A stretch of DNA of 64,000 nt from Massilia sp. TS11 (GTDB lineage Bacteria; Pseudomonadota; Gammaproteobacteria; Burkholderiales; Burkholderiaceae_D), in the NCBI RefSeq assembly GCF_022012445.1, contig NZ_JAKLTS010000001.1, forward strand, positions 496,001-560,000. Direction: 5' to 3'. The position numbers were made by a program, and so were the translations under genes. This document shows, piece after piece, positions 16,234 to 25,427 of this stretch (within the stretch, counting starts at the first letter, position 1; each line of letters begins with the position of its first letter). The notes beneath the pieces are model-generated. The model worked only from the letters and a program-made list of their open reading frames with translations. It was not told where the DNA came from and did no database searches.

Positions 16234-17556
16234 TCACTTTTTTGGCATCAGGTCGAGCAGGGCGGTGACGGTCGCTTCCACGCCCAGGCGGATCGCGGCT
16301 TCGGCGTCGGCCTTGAACAGGGGGCTGTGGTTGTAGCCGATCGTGGCCTTGCCTTCCTTGGCGGCGTCGATCACGGCCTTGGGCGTGCCGCCCACGCGGA
16401 TGTACACGCTCGGGATGTACGGGTCTTCCGTGAAGTAGGGGAAGTCCTCGGCGCCCATGCCGTCGCGCGTGTAGGTGCTGGCCACCACGCCCGGTCCGAG
16501 GCGCTTCTCCCACGCGGCCTTCAGGCGCTTGGCCAGGGCGGTGTCGTTCGCCGTCGGCGGAGTGTGCTCGCCCACGATCACGGTCGGCAGCAGGTCTTCC
16601 GGCATGCCGGCCATGCGGCCTGCATTCTTGGCCACGCGCTCGATCGCGTCCAGCAGCTGCTTGCGCGTCTGCGGGTTTTCGGAACGCACGGTCAGCTGCA
16701 GGCGCGCTTCGTCGGAGATGATGTTGTGCTTGGTGCCGGCGTGGAAGGAGCCGACCGTGATCACGCCCGGCTCGCGCGGGGCCTTCTCGCGGCTGATGAT
16801 GGTCTGCAGGCCGTTGTAGATCAGGTTGGCGATCTGGATCGGGTCCTTGCCATTGTGCGGGCTGGCGCCGTGGGTGCCGATGCCTTTCACGACGATGTCG
16901 ACCGAGTCGGCGCCCGAGTAGGCGGCGTCTTCCGAGGCGACCAGGGTGCCGCTGGCGACGTCGGCGCTGACGTGCCAGGCGAACGCATAGTCGGGCTTGC
17001 CGAAGCGCTCGTACAGCTTGTCCTTTTTCATCGCCAGCGCGCCGCCGACGCGCTCTTCGGCCGGCTGGCCGATCAGCATCAGCGTGCCCGACCATTTGCC
17101 CTTGTTCTGGGCCATGTAGAGGGCGGTGCCGACCAGGCCGGTGATGTGGGTGTCGTGGCCGCAGGCATGCATGACGGGGAAGGTTTTGCCTTCGTGATCC
17201 TTGGCCACCACCTTGGAGGCGTAGGGCAGCTCGTTCTTTTCCTGCAGCGGCAGGGCGTCCATGTCGGCGCGCACCATCACCAGCGGGCCGGGGCCGTTCT
17301 TCAGCATGGCCACCACGCCGGTGCCGCCGACCTTCTCCGTCACGCTGAAGCCGGCCTCGCGCAGCTCCTGGGCCAGGCGCTTGCTGGTCTCGACTTCCAT
17401 GAAGGACAGTTCGGGATGGCTGTGGAAATGCTGGAACAGGCTGCCGAGTTTGTCCTGGTAGGTCTTGGCCACCGAGGCCGTCAGGTCTTTGTCCGCAGCG
17501 AAGGCAGGGGTGGCCAGCAGGGCGGCCACGAGGGGAAGCAGGCGCAGTGTGTTCAT
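16234..17556 (-). CDS. Secreted M20-family amidohydrolase (second of a tandem pair)
   Basis: 440 residues with a signal peptide ending A-F-A-A-D. M20D amidohydrolase landmarks: H-A-C-G-H-D-T-H, P-A-E-E-R-V-G-G, A-W-H-V, and N-H-S-P-L-F near the C-terminus, giving the metal-binding Cys/His/Glu set. The M20D group includes hippurate, indole-acetyl-amino-acid and N-acyl amino-acid hydrolases. Its start overlaps the stop of the upstream paralogue as ATGA, so the two are translated together. Substrate unknown. Confidence 0.88.
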   Translation of the reverse strand: MNTLRLLPLVAALLATPAFAADKDLTASVAKTYQDKLGSLFQHFHSHPELSFMEVETSKRLAQELREAGFSVTEKVGGTGVVAMLKNGPGPLVMVRADMDALPLQEKNELPYASKVVAKDHEGKTFPVMHACGHDTHITGLVGTALYMAQNKGKWSGTLMLIGQPAEERVGGALAMKKDKLYERFGKPDYAFAWHVSADVASGTLVASEDAAYSGADSVDIVVKGIGTHGASPHNGKDPIQIANLIYNGLQTIISREKAPREPGVITVGSFHAGTKHNIISDEARLQLTVRSENPQTRKQLLDAIERVAKNAGRMAGMPEDLLPTVIVGEHTPPTANDTALAKRLKAAWEKRLGPGVVASTYTRDGMGAEDFPYFTEDPYIPSVYIRVGGTPKAVIDAAKEGKATIGYNHSPLFKADAEAAIRLGVEATVTALLDLMPKK

Positions 17557-18872
17557 TTTTTCTTCATCAGGTCGTAGAGGGCGGTGACGGTGGCTTCGAC
17601 GCCCGTGCGGATGGCGGTCTCGGCCTCGGCTTTGAACAGCGGGCTGTGGTTCGACGGCACCGGGGCGCCGCCTTTCTTCTGGGCGTCCAGCGCGGCCTTG
17701 GGCGTGCCGCCCACGGCGAAGTAGACGCTCGGAATATAGGGTTCCTGCGTGAAGTAGGGGAAGTCCTCGGCGCCCATGTGCAGGCGCTTGTAGCCGTCCA
17801 TGAAGATGCCGTTGCCGAAGTGCTTGGCGAAGGCCGTGCGCACGCGCTGGGCGAGGGCGGCGTCGTTCAGGGTCGGCGGGGTCGAGGGGCCGTATTTCAC
17901 CTCGGGCAATTTGTCCTCGGGCACGCCGGCGGCGCGCGCGGTGTTGACCGCCACCCGCTTGATCGCGTCGAGCATCAGCTTGCGTGTCTCGGCGCTTTCG
18001 GAACGCACCGTCAGCTGCAGCTCGGCGCGGTCGCCGATGATGTTGTTCTTGGTGCCGCCGTGGAAGGAGCCGACCGTGATCACGCCGGCTTCGCGCGGGG
18101 CCTTCTCGCGGCTGATGATGGTTTGCAGGGCCAGCACGATTTCAGAGCCGATCACGATCGGGTCCTTGCCCATGTGGGGGAAGGCGCCGTGCGCGCCGAT
18201 GCCGTGCACGGTGATGTCGACGAAATCGCTGCCCGACCAGGCGGCATCGTCGACGACCACGAGCTTGCCGGCTTCGATATCGGACAGCACGTGCAGGGCC
18301 AGCGCATAGTCGGGCTTGCCGAAGCGCTCCCACACGTGGTCTTTCATCATGGCTTCCGCGCCGCCGACGCGCTCTTCGGCCGGCTGGCCGATCAGCATCA
18401 AGGTGCCCGACCATTTGCTGCGCGTGGCCGCCATGATCTGGGCCGTGCCGATCAGGCTGGTCATGTGCACGTCGTGGCCGCAGGCATGCATGACGGGGAA
18501 GAGATTGCCTTCGCGGTCCTTCATCTTCACGGTCGAGGCGTTCGGCAGGCCGGACTTTTCCTCGACCGGCAGGCCGTCCATGTCGGCGCGCATCATCACG
18601 GTCGGGCCGGGGCCATTTTTCAGGATCGCCACCACGCCGGTGCCGCCCACGTGCTCGCTCACCGTGTAGCCGAGCTCGCGCAATTCCTTGGCCAGACGGG
18701 CGGCCGTGTTCACTTCCATGAAGGACAGTTCGGGATTGCGGTGGAAATGATCGAACAGTCCGGCCAGCTTGCTCTGGTAGTTCTGTTGAATGGTCTGGGA
18801 CAGGGCCGGATCGGCGGCCAGGGCGGGTGTGGCAAACAATGCCGCAATCAGCGGCAAGTGGCGTACTGACAT
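17553..18872 (-). CDS. Secreted M20-family amidohydrolase (first of a tandem pair)
   Basis: 439 residues with a signal peptide (L-P-L-I-A-A-L-F-A-T-P-A-L-A-A-D). It has the same metal-binding motifs as its neighbour: H-A-C-G-H-D-V-H, P-A-E-E-R-V-G-G, L-H-V and N-H-S-P-L-F. The two proteins align end to end with long identical blocks, so they arose by tandem duplication. GGGGGA precedes the ATG at 18872. The exporter operon ends 57 bp upstream on the same strand; a shared transcript is possible but not shown. Confidence 0.88.
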   Translation of the reverse strand: MSVRHLPLIAALFATPALAADPALSQTIQQNYQSKLAGLFDHFHRNPELSFMEVNTAARLAKELRELGYTVSEHVGGTGVVAILKNGPGPTVMMRADMDGLPVEEKSGLPNASTVKMKDREGNLFPVMHACGHDVHMTSLIGTAQIMAATRSKWSGTLMLIGQPAEERVGGAEAMMKDHVWERFGKPDYALALHVLSDIEAGKLVVVDDAAWSGSDFVDITVHGIGAHGAFPHMGKDPIVIGSEIVLALQTIISREKAPREAGVITVGSFHGGTKNNIIGDRAELQLTVRSESAETRKLMLDAIKRVAVNTARAAGVPEDKLPEVKYGPSTPPTLNDAALAQRVRTAFAKHFGNGIFMDGYKRLHMGAEDFPYFTQEPYIPSVYFAVGGTPKAALDAQKKGGAPVPSNHSPLFKAEAETAIRTGVEATVTALYDLMKKK

Positions 18873-18929
18873 GAATCCCCCATCAGGTTGTTATCCTGAA
18901 GAATGTATCACATCGGTTTGAGTCTGTGC

Positions 18930-20096
18930 TCAGGCGGCCCGCAAGGCCTCGACAATCTGCATCCGCGCCGCGCGCAGGGCGGGCAGGAAGCCGCCGAGGA
19001 AGCCCATGATCAGCGCGAACAGCAGGGACTTGATGACCACGCCGGCCGTCAGGCGGAAGCCGAAGGCCAGCTCGGAGAAGGACTGGAAATTGGTCGTCGA
19101 AAAACTCAGCAGCTGCATCAGCGAGGCGCAGGCCAGCCCGAACGCGCCGCCGACCATGGCCAGCAGCAGCGACTCGGTCAGAAAGGCGGCCAGGATGCTG
19201 CGCCGCTGGAAACCGAGCGCGCGCAGCGTGCCGATCTCGCCCACGCGGTTGGCCACCGAGGCATACATGGTGATGGTCGCGCCGATCATGGCGCCGATCG
19301 AGAAAATCGCCGACAGCGTGATGCCGAGGATGTTGATGAAGGTGGACAGGGCCTTGGTCTGGTCCGAATAGAAAGTCTGCTCGCGCTTGGCTTCGATGGT
19401 CAGGCGCGGGTCGGCCTCGAGGTCTTTCTTGAAGCCGTCGAAGGCGCCGCTGTCGCGCAGCTTGACCACCATCGAGGAGAACACGGGGCGTCGGAAGGCC
19501 TGCATCAGCTGGTCGACGTCGCCCCAGATCTCGGAATCGAAACCGCTGTTGCCGGCGTCGAAGGTGCCGACCACGGTCCAGTCGCGCTGGGCGAAGCGCA
19601 CGCGGTCGCCGATATTGGTGCCCTGGAAGCCGCGCAGAATGCTGTTGCCGATCACGATCTCGGACGCGCCCGGCTTGAACATGCGCCCGGCCGTCAGCTT
19701 GATCTGCGGCCGCAGCACGGGCGCCAGCGTGCCGACGCCACGGATGATCACGTTCGAGGGCTTGCCGGTGTCGCGCTTGAGCATCGAGATCAGCACCACC
19801 GTTTCCTTGGAGGCGATCGGCTGGCCGTCCGGGCCCAGGGCCACGGCCGGGTGGGTGATGATCACGTCGGCCTGGTTGCGCGCGACGCTGCTTTGAATCT
19901 CGGTCTCGGACGAGCGGCGGATGATGACGGCATTGTCGTACTCGCCCGTGGTGACCATGGTCGTGCGCAGGCCTTCGTCCAGCATCAGCACGGTGGCGAA
20001 CACGAACACCACCAGGGCCAGGCCGGCGGCCGTGAGCACGGTGGTCAGGCGGCGCGCCCACAGATTGCGGGCGATATAGGACAGTGGCAGCTTCAT
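18930..20096 (-). CDS. ABC transporter permease (MacB/FtsX type), second permease
   Basis: 388 residues: one N-terminal membrane helix (about residues 18-40), a large periplasmic domain, then three C-terminal helices, the standard FtsX/MacB topology. The last part includes R-V-G-E-I-G-T-L-R-A-L-G, the conserved cytoplasmic coupling motif of this family. Its ATG overlaps the stop of the other permease by 4 bp (20093-20096). Together with the ATPase and HlyD-type adaptor it forms a tripartite exporter; the outer-membrane channel is not in the window. Confidence 0.9.
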   Translation of the reverse strand: MKLPLSYIARNLWARRLTTVLTAAGLALVVFVFATVLMLDEGLRTTMVTTGEYDNAVIIRRSSETEIQSSVARNQADVIITHPAVALGPDGQPIASKETVVLISMLKRDTGKPSNVIIRGVGTLAPVLRPQIKLTAGRMFKPGASEIVIGNSILRGFQGTNIGDRVRFAQRDWTVVGTFDAGNSGFDSEIWGDVDQLMQAFRRPVFSSMVVKLRDSGAFDGFKKDLEADPRLTIEAKREQTFYSDQTKALSTFINILGITLSAIFSIGAMIGATITMYASVANRVGEIGTLRALGFQRRSILAAFLTESLLLAMVGGAFGLACASLMQLLSFSTTNFQSFSELAFGFRLTAGVVIKSLLFALIMGFLGGFLPALRAARMQIVEALRAA

Positions 20097-21250
20097 CCGA
20101 TATGCCTCAGGCCTTCGACGATGTTGACGCGCAGCGCGCGGATGGTCGGGGCGATGGCGGCCACCAGGCCGATCGCCAGGGCCGCGCCGATCTGCATGAG
20201 CACGGTGTCGGGCGCGATCGTGAAGGTCGGGAACAGGGTGCCCATCTTGGCCGCGAAGCCGGCCGCGGTCGGATACAGCAGGGCGATGCCGAGCCCGGCG
20301 CCGACCAGCGCCAGCAGCAGCGATTCGCCGACGATCATCTGCACCAGAAAGCCGGGGCCGAAGCCGAGCGCCTTGAGGGTCGCGTATTCGCTCAGGCGCT
20401 CGCGCGCGCTCATGGCCATGGTGTTGGCCATCACCGCCATGATGATCAGGATCACCACGAAGGACACGAGGCGCACGGCGGCGACGATGGCGTCCGACAT
20501 TTCGACGAAGGACAGCTGGAAGGCCTTCTCGGTCTCGGTCAGGGTCTCGGCCAGCGAGTTCTTGAACGTGCGGTCGATGTCGGCCGCGATCTGGGCCGTC
20601 AGCTCGGGCCGTTTGATCTGGACGACGAACACCCCGGTCTGGTTGGCGCGGCGCGGCGCGCTGCGCAGCAGCACCTCGTTGATGTAGTCCCAGTGCACGA
20701 ACATCTGGGTGGTGTTGGTGATGTCCTTGCGGCCGTCGTAGATGGCGCGCACGGTGAAGGTCCAGGTGCCGGGGAAGATGGTGCCGCGCAGCGGGATGGT
20801 GTCGCCGATCTTGAAGCCGTACTGCTCGGCCAGCTTGCGGCCGACGATGCAGCCCTTGCGGTCGCGCAGGAAGGCGGTGCGCTGCTCGTCGGGCATCAGG
20901 TAGTCGGGGTAGAGGTCGAGATAGCTCTGGCCCGAAATCGCGAACTGGGGGAAGAAATTCTTCGGGTCCTGGTAGATGCCGCCGAACCAGTTGGCATAGC
21001 CGACGCCGGTCACCCCCTCGATCGCGCGGATCTTGGGGCCATACGAGATCGGCAGCGGGAACACCAGCGAGGTGGCATTGCGCGTCACCAGGGTCGTGGC
21101 CGAGGCCGCTTCCGAACCGGCATACCAGGCGCCGATCACCGTCTGCAGCAGGCCGAAGGCCAGCACGGCCACCACCAGGCCGAGCACCGTGAGGCCGGTG
21201 CGCAGCTTGTGGCGCAGCGCGTTCTTGACGATGAGCTTGAGGGCGTACAT
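20093..21250 (-). CDS. ABC transporter permease (MacB/FtsX type), first permease
   Basis: 385 residues with the same one-plus-three helix topology as its neighbour and the coupling motif R-L-S-E-Y-A-T-L-K-A-L-G. The periplasmic domain differs strongly from the partner's, so the pump is probably a heterodimer of the two permeases, unlike homodimeric MacB. Three bases separate it from the ATPase gene. Confidence 0.9.
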   Translation of the reverse strand: MYALKLIVKNALRHKLRTGLTVLGLVVAVLAFGLLQTVIGAWYAGSEAASATTLVTRNATSLVFPLPISYGPKIRAIEGVTGVGYANWFGGIYQDPKNFFPQFAISGQSYLDLYPDYLMPDEQRTAFLRDRKGCIVGRKLAEQYGFKIGDTIPLRGTIFPGTWTFTVRAIYDGRKDITNTTQMFVHWDYINEVLLRSAPRRANQTGVFVVQIKRPELTAQIAADIDRTFKNSLAETLTETEKAFQLSFVEMSDAIVAAVRLVSFVVILIIMAVMANTMAMSARERLSEYATLKALGFGPGFLVQMIVGESLLLALVGAGLGIALLYPTAAGFAAKMGTLFPTFTIAPDTVLMQIGAALAIGLVAAIAPTIRALRVNIVEGLRHIG

Positions 21251-21253
21251 GGG

Positions 21254-21931
21254 TCAGCCTGCCTTGAGTTCCCCTTTTTCCAGGTGCACGGTGGTGCGCG
21301 CCTGGGCCGCCGCATGGGCGTCGTGGGTGACCATGATGATGGTCTTGCCCAGTTCGCTGTTCAGGCGCTGCATCAGGGCCAGCACATCGGCCGCGGCAGT
21401 GCGGTCGAGGTCGCCCGTGGGTTCGTCGGCCACGATCAGGGCCGGGTCGGTGACGATGGCGCGCGCGATCGCCACGCGCTGCTGCTGGCCGCCCGAGAGT
21501 TCGTTCGGCGTGTGGTCCATGCGGTCCGACAGATTGACCATGGCAAGCGTCATGGCGACGCGCTCGTGGCGCTCCTTGCGGCTGAGGTTGGTCAGCAGCA
21601 GGGGCAGTTCGACGTTTTCAAAGGCCGTCAGCACCGGCATCAGGTTGTAGAACTGGAAGATGAAGCCGATGTGGCTGGCGCGCCAGCCGGCCAGTTCGGA
21701 CTCGCTCAGGCTGGCGATGTCGAGACCGTCCACGCGCAGCACGCCGCTGTCGGGCTTGTCGATGCCGGCGATCAGGTTGAGCAGGGTGCTCTTGCCCGAG
21801 CCCGACGGACCCATCAGGGCGGTAAAGTCGCCGCGCCCGATGTTCAGGGTGATGTCGGTCAGCACCGGCACCACCTGGCCGCCGCGCTGATAGGACTTGG
21901 CCAGGTGTTCGATTTCGACGAGGGGCGTCAT
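21254..21931 (-). CDS. ABC transporter ATP-binding protein (LolD/MacB type)
   Basis: 225 residues. Walker A G-P-S-G-S-G-K-S-T, Q-loop F-Q-F-Y-N-L-M-P, signature L-S-G-G-Q-Q-Q-R, Walker B A-L-I-V-A-D-E-P-T-G-D-L-D and switch His in V-T-H-D are all intact. F-Y-N-L-M-P is typical of the LolD/MacB/DevA class. The ATG at 21931 (M-T-P-L-V-E-I) directly follows the adaptor stop; longer in-frame starts would lie inside the adaptor gene. Confidence 0.92.
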   Translation of the reverse strand: MTPLVEIEHLAKSYQRGGQVVPVLTDITLNIGRGDFTALMGPSGSGKSTLLNLIAGIDKPDSGVLRVDGLDIASLSESELAGWRASHIGFIFQFYNLMPVLTAFENVELPLLLTNLSRKERHERVAMTLAMVNLSDRMDHTPNELSGGQQQRVAIARAIVTDPALIVADEPTGDLDRTAAADVLALMQRLNSELGKTIIMVTHDAHAAAQARTTVHLEKGELKAG

Positions 21932-21932
21932 C

Positions 21933-23174
21933 TTATTTCTTGGCCAGCTGCACGGCCATGCCATCGGCCAGTTTCTCGCCCGGATTGAGCACCAGTTTGT
22001 CGCCGGCGCGCACGCCCTTCAGTTCCACCAGTTCGCCGATGCGGCGGCCGGTCGTCACCGGGGTTTCCTTGAGCTTGTCGTCCTTCATCACGAATACCAC
22101 GTCGCGCCCGCCGCGCTTGGCCAGCACGGCCTGCTGGGCGGCGATCACCGGCTGGCGGTCGGCGGCCGGCACCGGGTGCGCGAGGAAGGCCACCTTGGCC
22201 GACATATCGGGCAGCACGCGTGGGTCGCGGTCGCTGAATTTGACTTTCACCAGCAGCGTGGCCTTGCTGCGGTCGACCGTCGGCACCATGCGCGAGACGG
22301 TGCCGGCCAGGTGCAGCTCGGGGAAGGCGTCGAGCGTGATCTCGGCCGGCTGGTCGACGGCGATCTTGGCCAGGTTGGATTCGGACACGTCGGCCTCGAC
22401 TTCGAGCGTGCTCATGTCGGCCATGGTCACCACGGCGCCCTTGGAGTCGGCGGCCGAGGAGAAGGGCGTGATGTTGTCGCCCACATTGGCGCTCTTGGTC
22501 AGGATCACGCCTTCGAAGGGCGCGCGGATCTGGGTCTGGTCGAGCGCCACCTGGGCCGCCTGCACCTGGGCCTGGGCCGCGGCGATCTGGGCGCGCGCGC
22601 CGCTGACGGCGGCCTTGGCCTTGTTCAGGCGCGCCAGCGCACTGTCGACGCTGGAGGCGGCGATGAATTTCTGGCTCTGCAGTTCGGTCGCGCGGCGGTA
22701 GGCCTGCTCGGCATCGCCTTGTTCGGCCTGGGCCTGTTCGAGATTGGCCTGGGCCACCTTCACGGCCGCCTGGGCCTGGCCCAGCTGAGCGCTGACATCG
22801 CGGTTCTCAAGGCGGGCGATGACTTCATTGGCCTTCACGTGCGAGCCTTCTAGCACGCCCAGCCATTCGAGACGGCCGGTCGCCTTGGACGAAATCGCCG
22901 CCTTGCGCTGGGCCGTGACGTAGCCGGTGGCATTGAGCAGGGTGTAGCTCTGGGACGGGTAGGCGGCCGAGGCGGTTGCCACCTCGACGGCCGGTTTGCT
23001 GTTCATGGCCTGGCGCGCGCCCAGGGCGCCGAGCGCGCCAAGGATCACGACGGCGATGATGGCGCGACGCACACGCTGCTTGCGGCGGCGTTGCTGCAAG
23101 GCGTCATTGGCCTTGGCGTTGCGGTCGATGGAAAGCTTGTTCAGGTCGGGTGCGCTCACAAGATCCTCATGCAT
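21933..23174 (-). CDS. HlyD/MacA-type periplasmic adaptor subunit
   Basis: 413 residues from the ATG at 23174 (M-H-E-D-L-V-S-A-P). A cytoplasmic basic stretch (R-R-R-K-Q-R-V-R-R) precedes one membrane anchor (A-I-I-A-V-V-I-L-G-A-L-G). Then come a lipoyl half, a long Ala/Gln-rich coiled-coil hairpin (about residues 130-200), the second lipoyl half (T-Q-I-R-A-P-F-E-G-V-I) and beta-barrel domains. Adaptors of this type link an inner-membrane ABC pump to a TolC-like channel. First gene of the exporter operon, divergent from the thiolase. Confidence 0.9.
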   Translation of the reverse strand: MHEDLVSAPDLNKLSIDRNAKANDALQQRRRKQRVRRAIIAVVILGALGALGARQAMNSKPAVEVATASAAYPSQSYTLLNATGYVTAQRKAAISSKATGRLEWLGVLEGSHVKANEVIARLENRDVSAQLGQAQAAVKVAQANLEQAQAEQGDAEQAYRRATELQSQKFIAASSVDSALARLNKAKAAVSGARAQIAAAQAQVQAAQVALDQTQIRAPFEGVILTKSANVGDNITPFSSAADSKGAVVTMADMSTLEVEADVSESNLAKIAVDQPAEITLDAFPELHLAGTVSRMVPTVDRSKATLLVKVKFSDRDPRVLPDMSAKVAFLAHPVPAADRQPVIAAQQAVLAKRGGRDVVFVMKDDKLKETPVTTGRRIGELVELKGVRAGDKLVLNPGEKLADGMAVQLAKK

Positions 23175-23292
23175 GAAAATGCCCAGGCGGATTGTAAAGG
23201 CAATTTTCAAACCGTGTGCGGCGAGCTTGGTTTTTTGATCAGAGTGTTTCTGTTGGGCCAATTCGGACGCGGTGCAGTGCAGCAGAATCCGC

Positions 23293-23345
23293 TTGACTTT
23301 AAAAATTACGGTCATAATATATTAAACATTACGACCATAATGTAT
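23293..23345. promoter_or_regulatory. Divergent promoter region with an 18-bp direct repeat (candidate operator)
   Basis: ATTACGGTCATAATATAT (23305-23322) and ATTACGACCATAATGTAT (23328-23345) are direct copies with 3 differences, spaced 23 bp. Each begins with a semi-palindrome ATTA-N6-TAAT. TTGACT at 23293-23298 with TAATAT at 23315-23320 is a possible thiolase promoter that the first copy overlaps. The second copy ends 11 bp before the thiolase ATG. The cognate regulator, perhaps TetR-type, is not encoded nearby. Confidence 0.6.
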
Positions 23346-23356
23346 GGAGTCGCCCC

Positions 23357-24490
23357 ATGAAAGCCCTGATCGCTGCCTATGCCCGCACCCCTTTCCATTT
23401 CGCCCGCAAGGGGGCGCTGGCCACCGAACGGCCGGACGACCTGGCCGCCACGGCCGTGACCGGCCTGCTGCGCCGTACCGGGCTCGACCCGGCCTACCTC
23501 GATGACATCCTGCTCGGCTGCGCCTATCCCGAGGCGGCCCAGGGCAATAACTTGGCGCGCATCGTCGGCCTGCTGGCCGGCCTGCCGGAAGCCCTGGGCG
23601 GCATGACGATCAACCGCTTTTGCGGCTCGTCGATGTCGGCCATCCACATTGCCGCCGCCCAGATCGAGGCGGGCCTGGGCGAGGCCTATCTGTGCATCGG
23701 CGTCGAATCGATGACGATGGTGCCCCAGGGCGGCTTCAATTTTTCGCCGCATCCGGTGCTGTACGAAAAGACCGACGCCTACATCGCCATGGGCGAGACG
23801 GCCGAGAACGTGGCGGCGCGCTACCAGATCAGCCGCGCCGATCAGGAGGCGCTGGCCGTGGCCTCGCACCGCAAGGCCGCCGCCGCGCGCGAGGCCGGCA
23901 AGCTGAACGCGGAAATCGTGCCGGTCGAACTCGCTGGCGGCGAGCTGGTGCGCGCCGATGGCTGCATCCGGCCCACCACCTCGCTCGAGGCCCTGGCCAG
24001 CCTGCGCCCGGCCTTCCGTCCGGACGGTGTGGTGACGGCGGGCACTTCCTCGCCGCTGACCGACGGCGCCGCCGTGGTGCTGGTGACCAGCGAAGCCTTC
24101 GCTCTGCGCCACCGCCTGCTGCCGCTGGCGCGCATCCGCGCCGTGGCCACCATCGGGCTGGACCCGGCCTATATGGGCATGGGGCCGGTGCCGGCCACGC
24201 GCAAGGCACTCGACCGCGCCGGTCTCAGCGTGGACGAGCTGGACGTGGTGGAGATCAACGAAGCCTTTGCCTCCCAGGCCCTGGCCTGCATGCGCGAGCT
24301 GGGTCTCGACCCGGCCAAGGTCAACCTCGATGGCGGCGCCCTGGCTCTCGGCCACCCGCTCGGCGCCAGCGGCGCGCGCATCACGGGCAAGGCGGCGGCC
24401 CTGCTGGCGCGCGAGAAAGGCCGCTATGCGCTGGCCACCCAGTGCATCGGCGGCGGCCAGGGCATCGCCACCGTGCTGGCCGCGCTGTGA
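23357..24490 (+). CDS. Thiolase-family acetyl-CoA C-acyltransferase
   Basis: 377 residues. Thiolase catalytic elements: nucleophilic Cys in N-R-F-C-G-S-S, N-E-A-F-A, His in [11 protein letters not shown], and the second Cys in T-Q-C-I-G-G-G-Q-G. It should split 3-ketoacyl-CoA with CoA, or run in the reverse direction. No fadB-type partner is adjacent, so the exact pathway (fatty acid, aromatic acid or acetoacetyl-CoA) is open. It is followed by an alpha/beta hydrolase 11 bp downstream. Confidence 0.9.
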   Translation: MKALIAAYARTPFHFARKGALATERPDDLAATAVTGLLRRTGLDPAYLDDILLGCAYPEAAQGNNLARIVGLLAGLPEALGGMTINRFCGSSMSAIHIAAAQIEAGLGEAYLCIGVESMTMVPQGGFNFSPHPVLYEKTDAYIAMGETAENVAARYQISRADQEALAVASHRKAAAAREAGKLNAEIVPVELAGGELVRADGCIRPTTSLEALASLRPAFRPDGVVTAGTSSPLTDGAAVVLVTSEAFALRHRLLPLARIRAVATIGLDPAYMGMGPVPATRKALDRAGLSVDELDVVEINEAFASQALACMRELGLDPAKVNLDGGALALGHPLGASGARITGKAAALLAREKGRYALATQCIGGGQGIATVLAAL

Positions 24491-24501
24491 GGGGAGGTGT
24501 C

Positions 24502-25278
24502 ATGCATCAGGATCGGCTCGAGCAGGTATTCCACCAGTTCGTCACGCCGCGCGCCTTGCCCTATGAGGAGGCCGAACGCGCGCTGCTGGCGCGCGCCGAG
24601 CGCCTGACGCCGGTGCCGGGCATCGTGGCCTGGCGCTGGCGGCCCGCGCAGCCGAACGGGCGCCGTCTGCTGCTCGTGCATGGCTGGGAAAGCCGGGCTG
24701 CGCACTGGGGCGCCTTCATCGCTCCGCTGCTGGACGCCGGTTACGAAGTGCTGGCCCATGACGGCCCGGCCCACGGCGACTCGGCGGGCAGCCAGACCCA
24801 TATCCTGGCCTGGGGCCAGGCGCTGGCGGCGGTGGCGGCGGCGCTCGGGCCGCTCGATGCGCTGCTCGGCCATTCGCTCGGCTCGGCGGCGGCCCTGTAT
24901 GCGTTCGCCCACGGCGTGCAGGTGCGCACCAGCGTGCACCTGTGCGGCCCGAGTTCGGTGCGGCGCGTGCTCGAGCGGGTGGCCCAGGCGGCCGCCCTCG
25001 GCCCCGAACAGACGGCGCGCTTTGCCCAACGTTTCGAGCGCCACATGGGCGCGCCCATGGCGGTGATGGATCTGGCGCAGCTGCAGCATGGGCTGCGCCA
25101 TCCGGCCCTGCTGCTGCATGACCCGCTGGACCGCGAAGTGCCGTTCGCGGAATCGGCCATGCTGGCCGCTGCCTGGCCCGGCGCGCGACTGGAGAAAGTG
25201 GAAGGGGTGGGGCACCGGCGCATCCTGCGCGATCCGGCGGTGATTGCCGCCAGCCTCGCCTGGCTGTCCTGCTGCTGA
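24502..25278 (+). CDS. Alpha/beta-fold hydrolase
   Basis: 258 residues, no signal peptide. L-L-V-H-G-W-E-S precedes the nucleophile elbow G-H-S-L-G-S; the acid is probably in L-H-D-P-L-D-R-E-V-P and the His in E-G-V-G-H-R-R-I-L. GGGGAGG lies 4 bases before the ATG at 24502. It sits in one unit with the thiolase, so an acyl-CoA thioesterase or ester hydrolase role is possible but not shown. Confidence 0.85.
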   Translation: MHQDRLEQVFHQFVTPRALPYEEAERALLARAERLTPVPGIVAWRWRPAQPNGRRLLLVHGWESRAAHWGAFIAPLLDAGYEVLAHDGPAHGDSAGSQTHILAWGQALAAVAAALGPLDALLGHSLGSAAALYAFAHGVQVRTSVHLCGPSSVRRVLERVAQAAALGPEQTARFAQRFERHMGAPMAVMDLAQLQHGLRHPALLLHDPLDREVPFAESAMLAAAWPGARLEKVEGVGHRRILRDPAVIAASLAWLSCC

Positions 25279-25322
25279 GCAGCATTTCAGGGGGTGTCCA
25301 GCAAACTCCCCGCGAAACTGGT

Positions 25323-25347
25323 ATACTTGACTAAATCGTTCAACTAA
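25323..25347. promoter_or_regulatory. IscR type 1 binding site overlapping the isc promoter
   Basis: ATACTTGACTAAATCG-TTCAACTAA matches the E. coli type 1 IscR consensus (ATASYYGACTRWWWYAGTCRRSTAT) at 22 of 25 positions by direct comparison. It contains TTGACT (25327-25332), a likely -35. Fe-S-loaded IscR would therefore repress its own operon. Confidence 0.85.
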
Positions 25348-25427
25348 TCCGGGTATTCCGGCTGCTCACTGGGCAGTTTGTCGCTGAACGAAAGGCAATA
25401 TTTTACCAAAGTTGAAGCGGGGATGCG

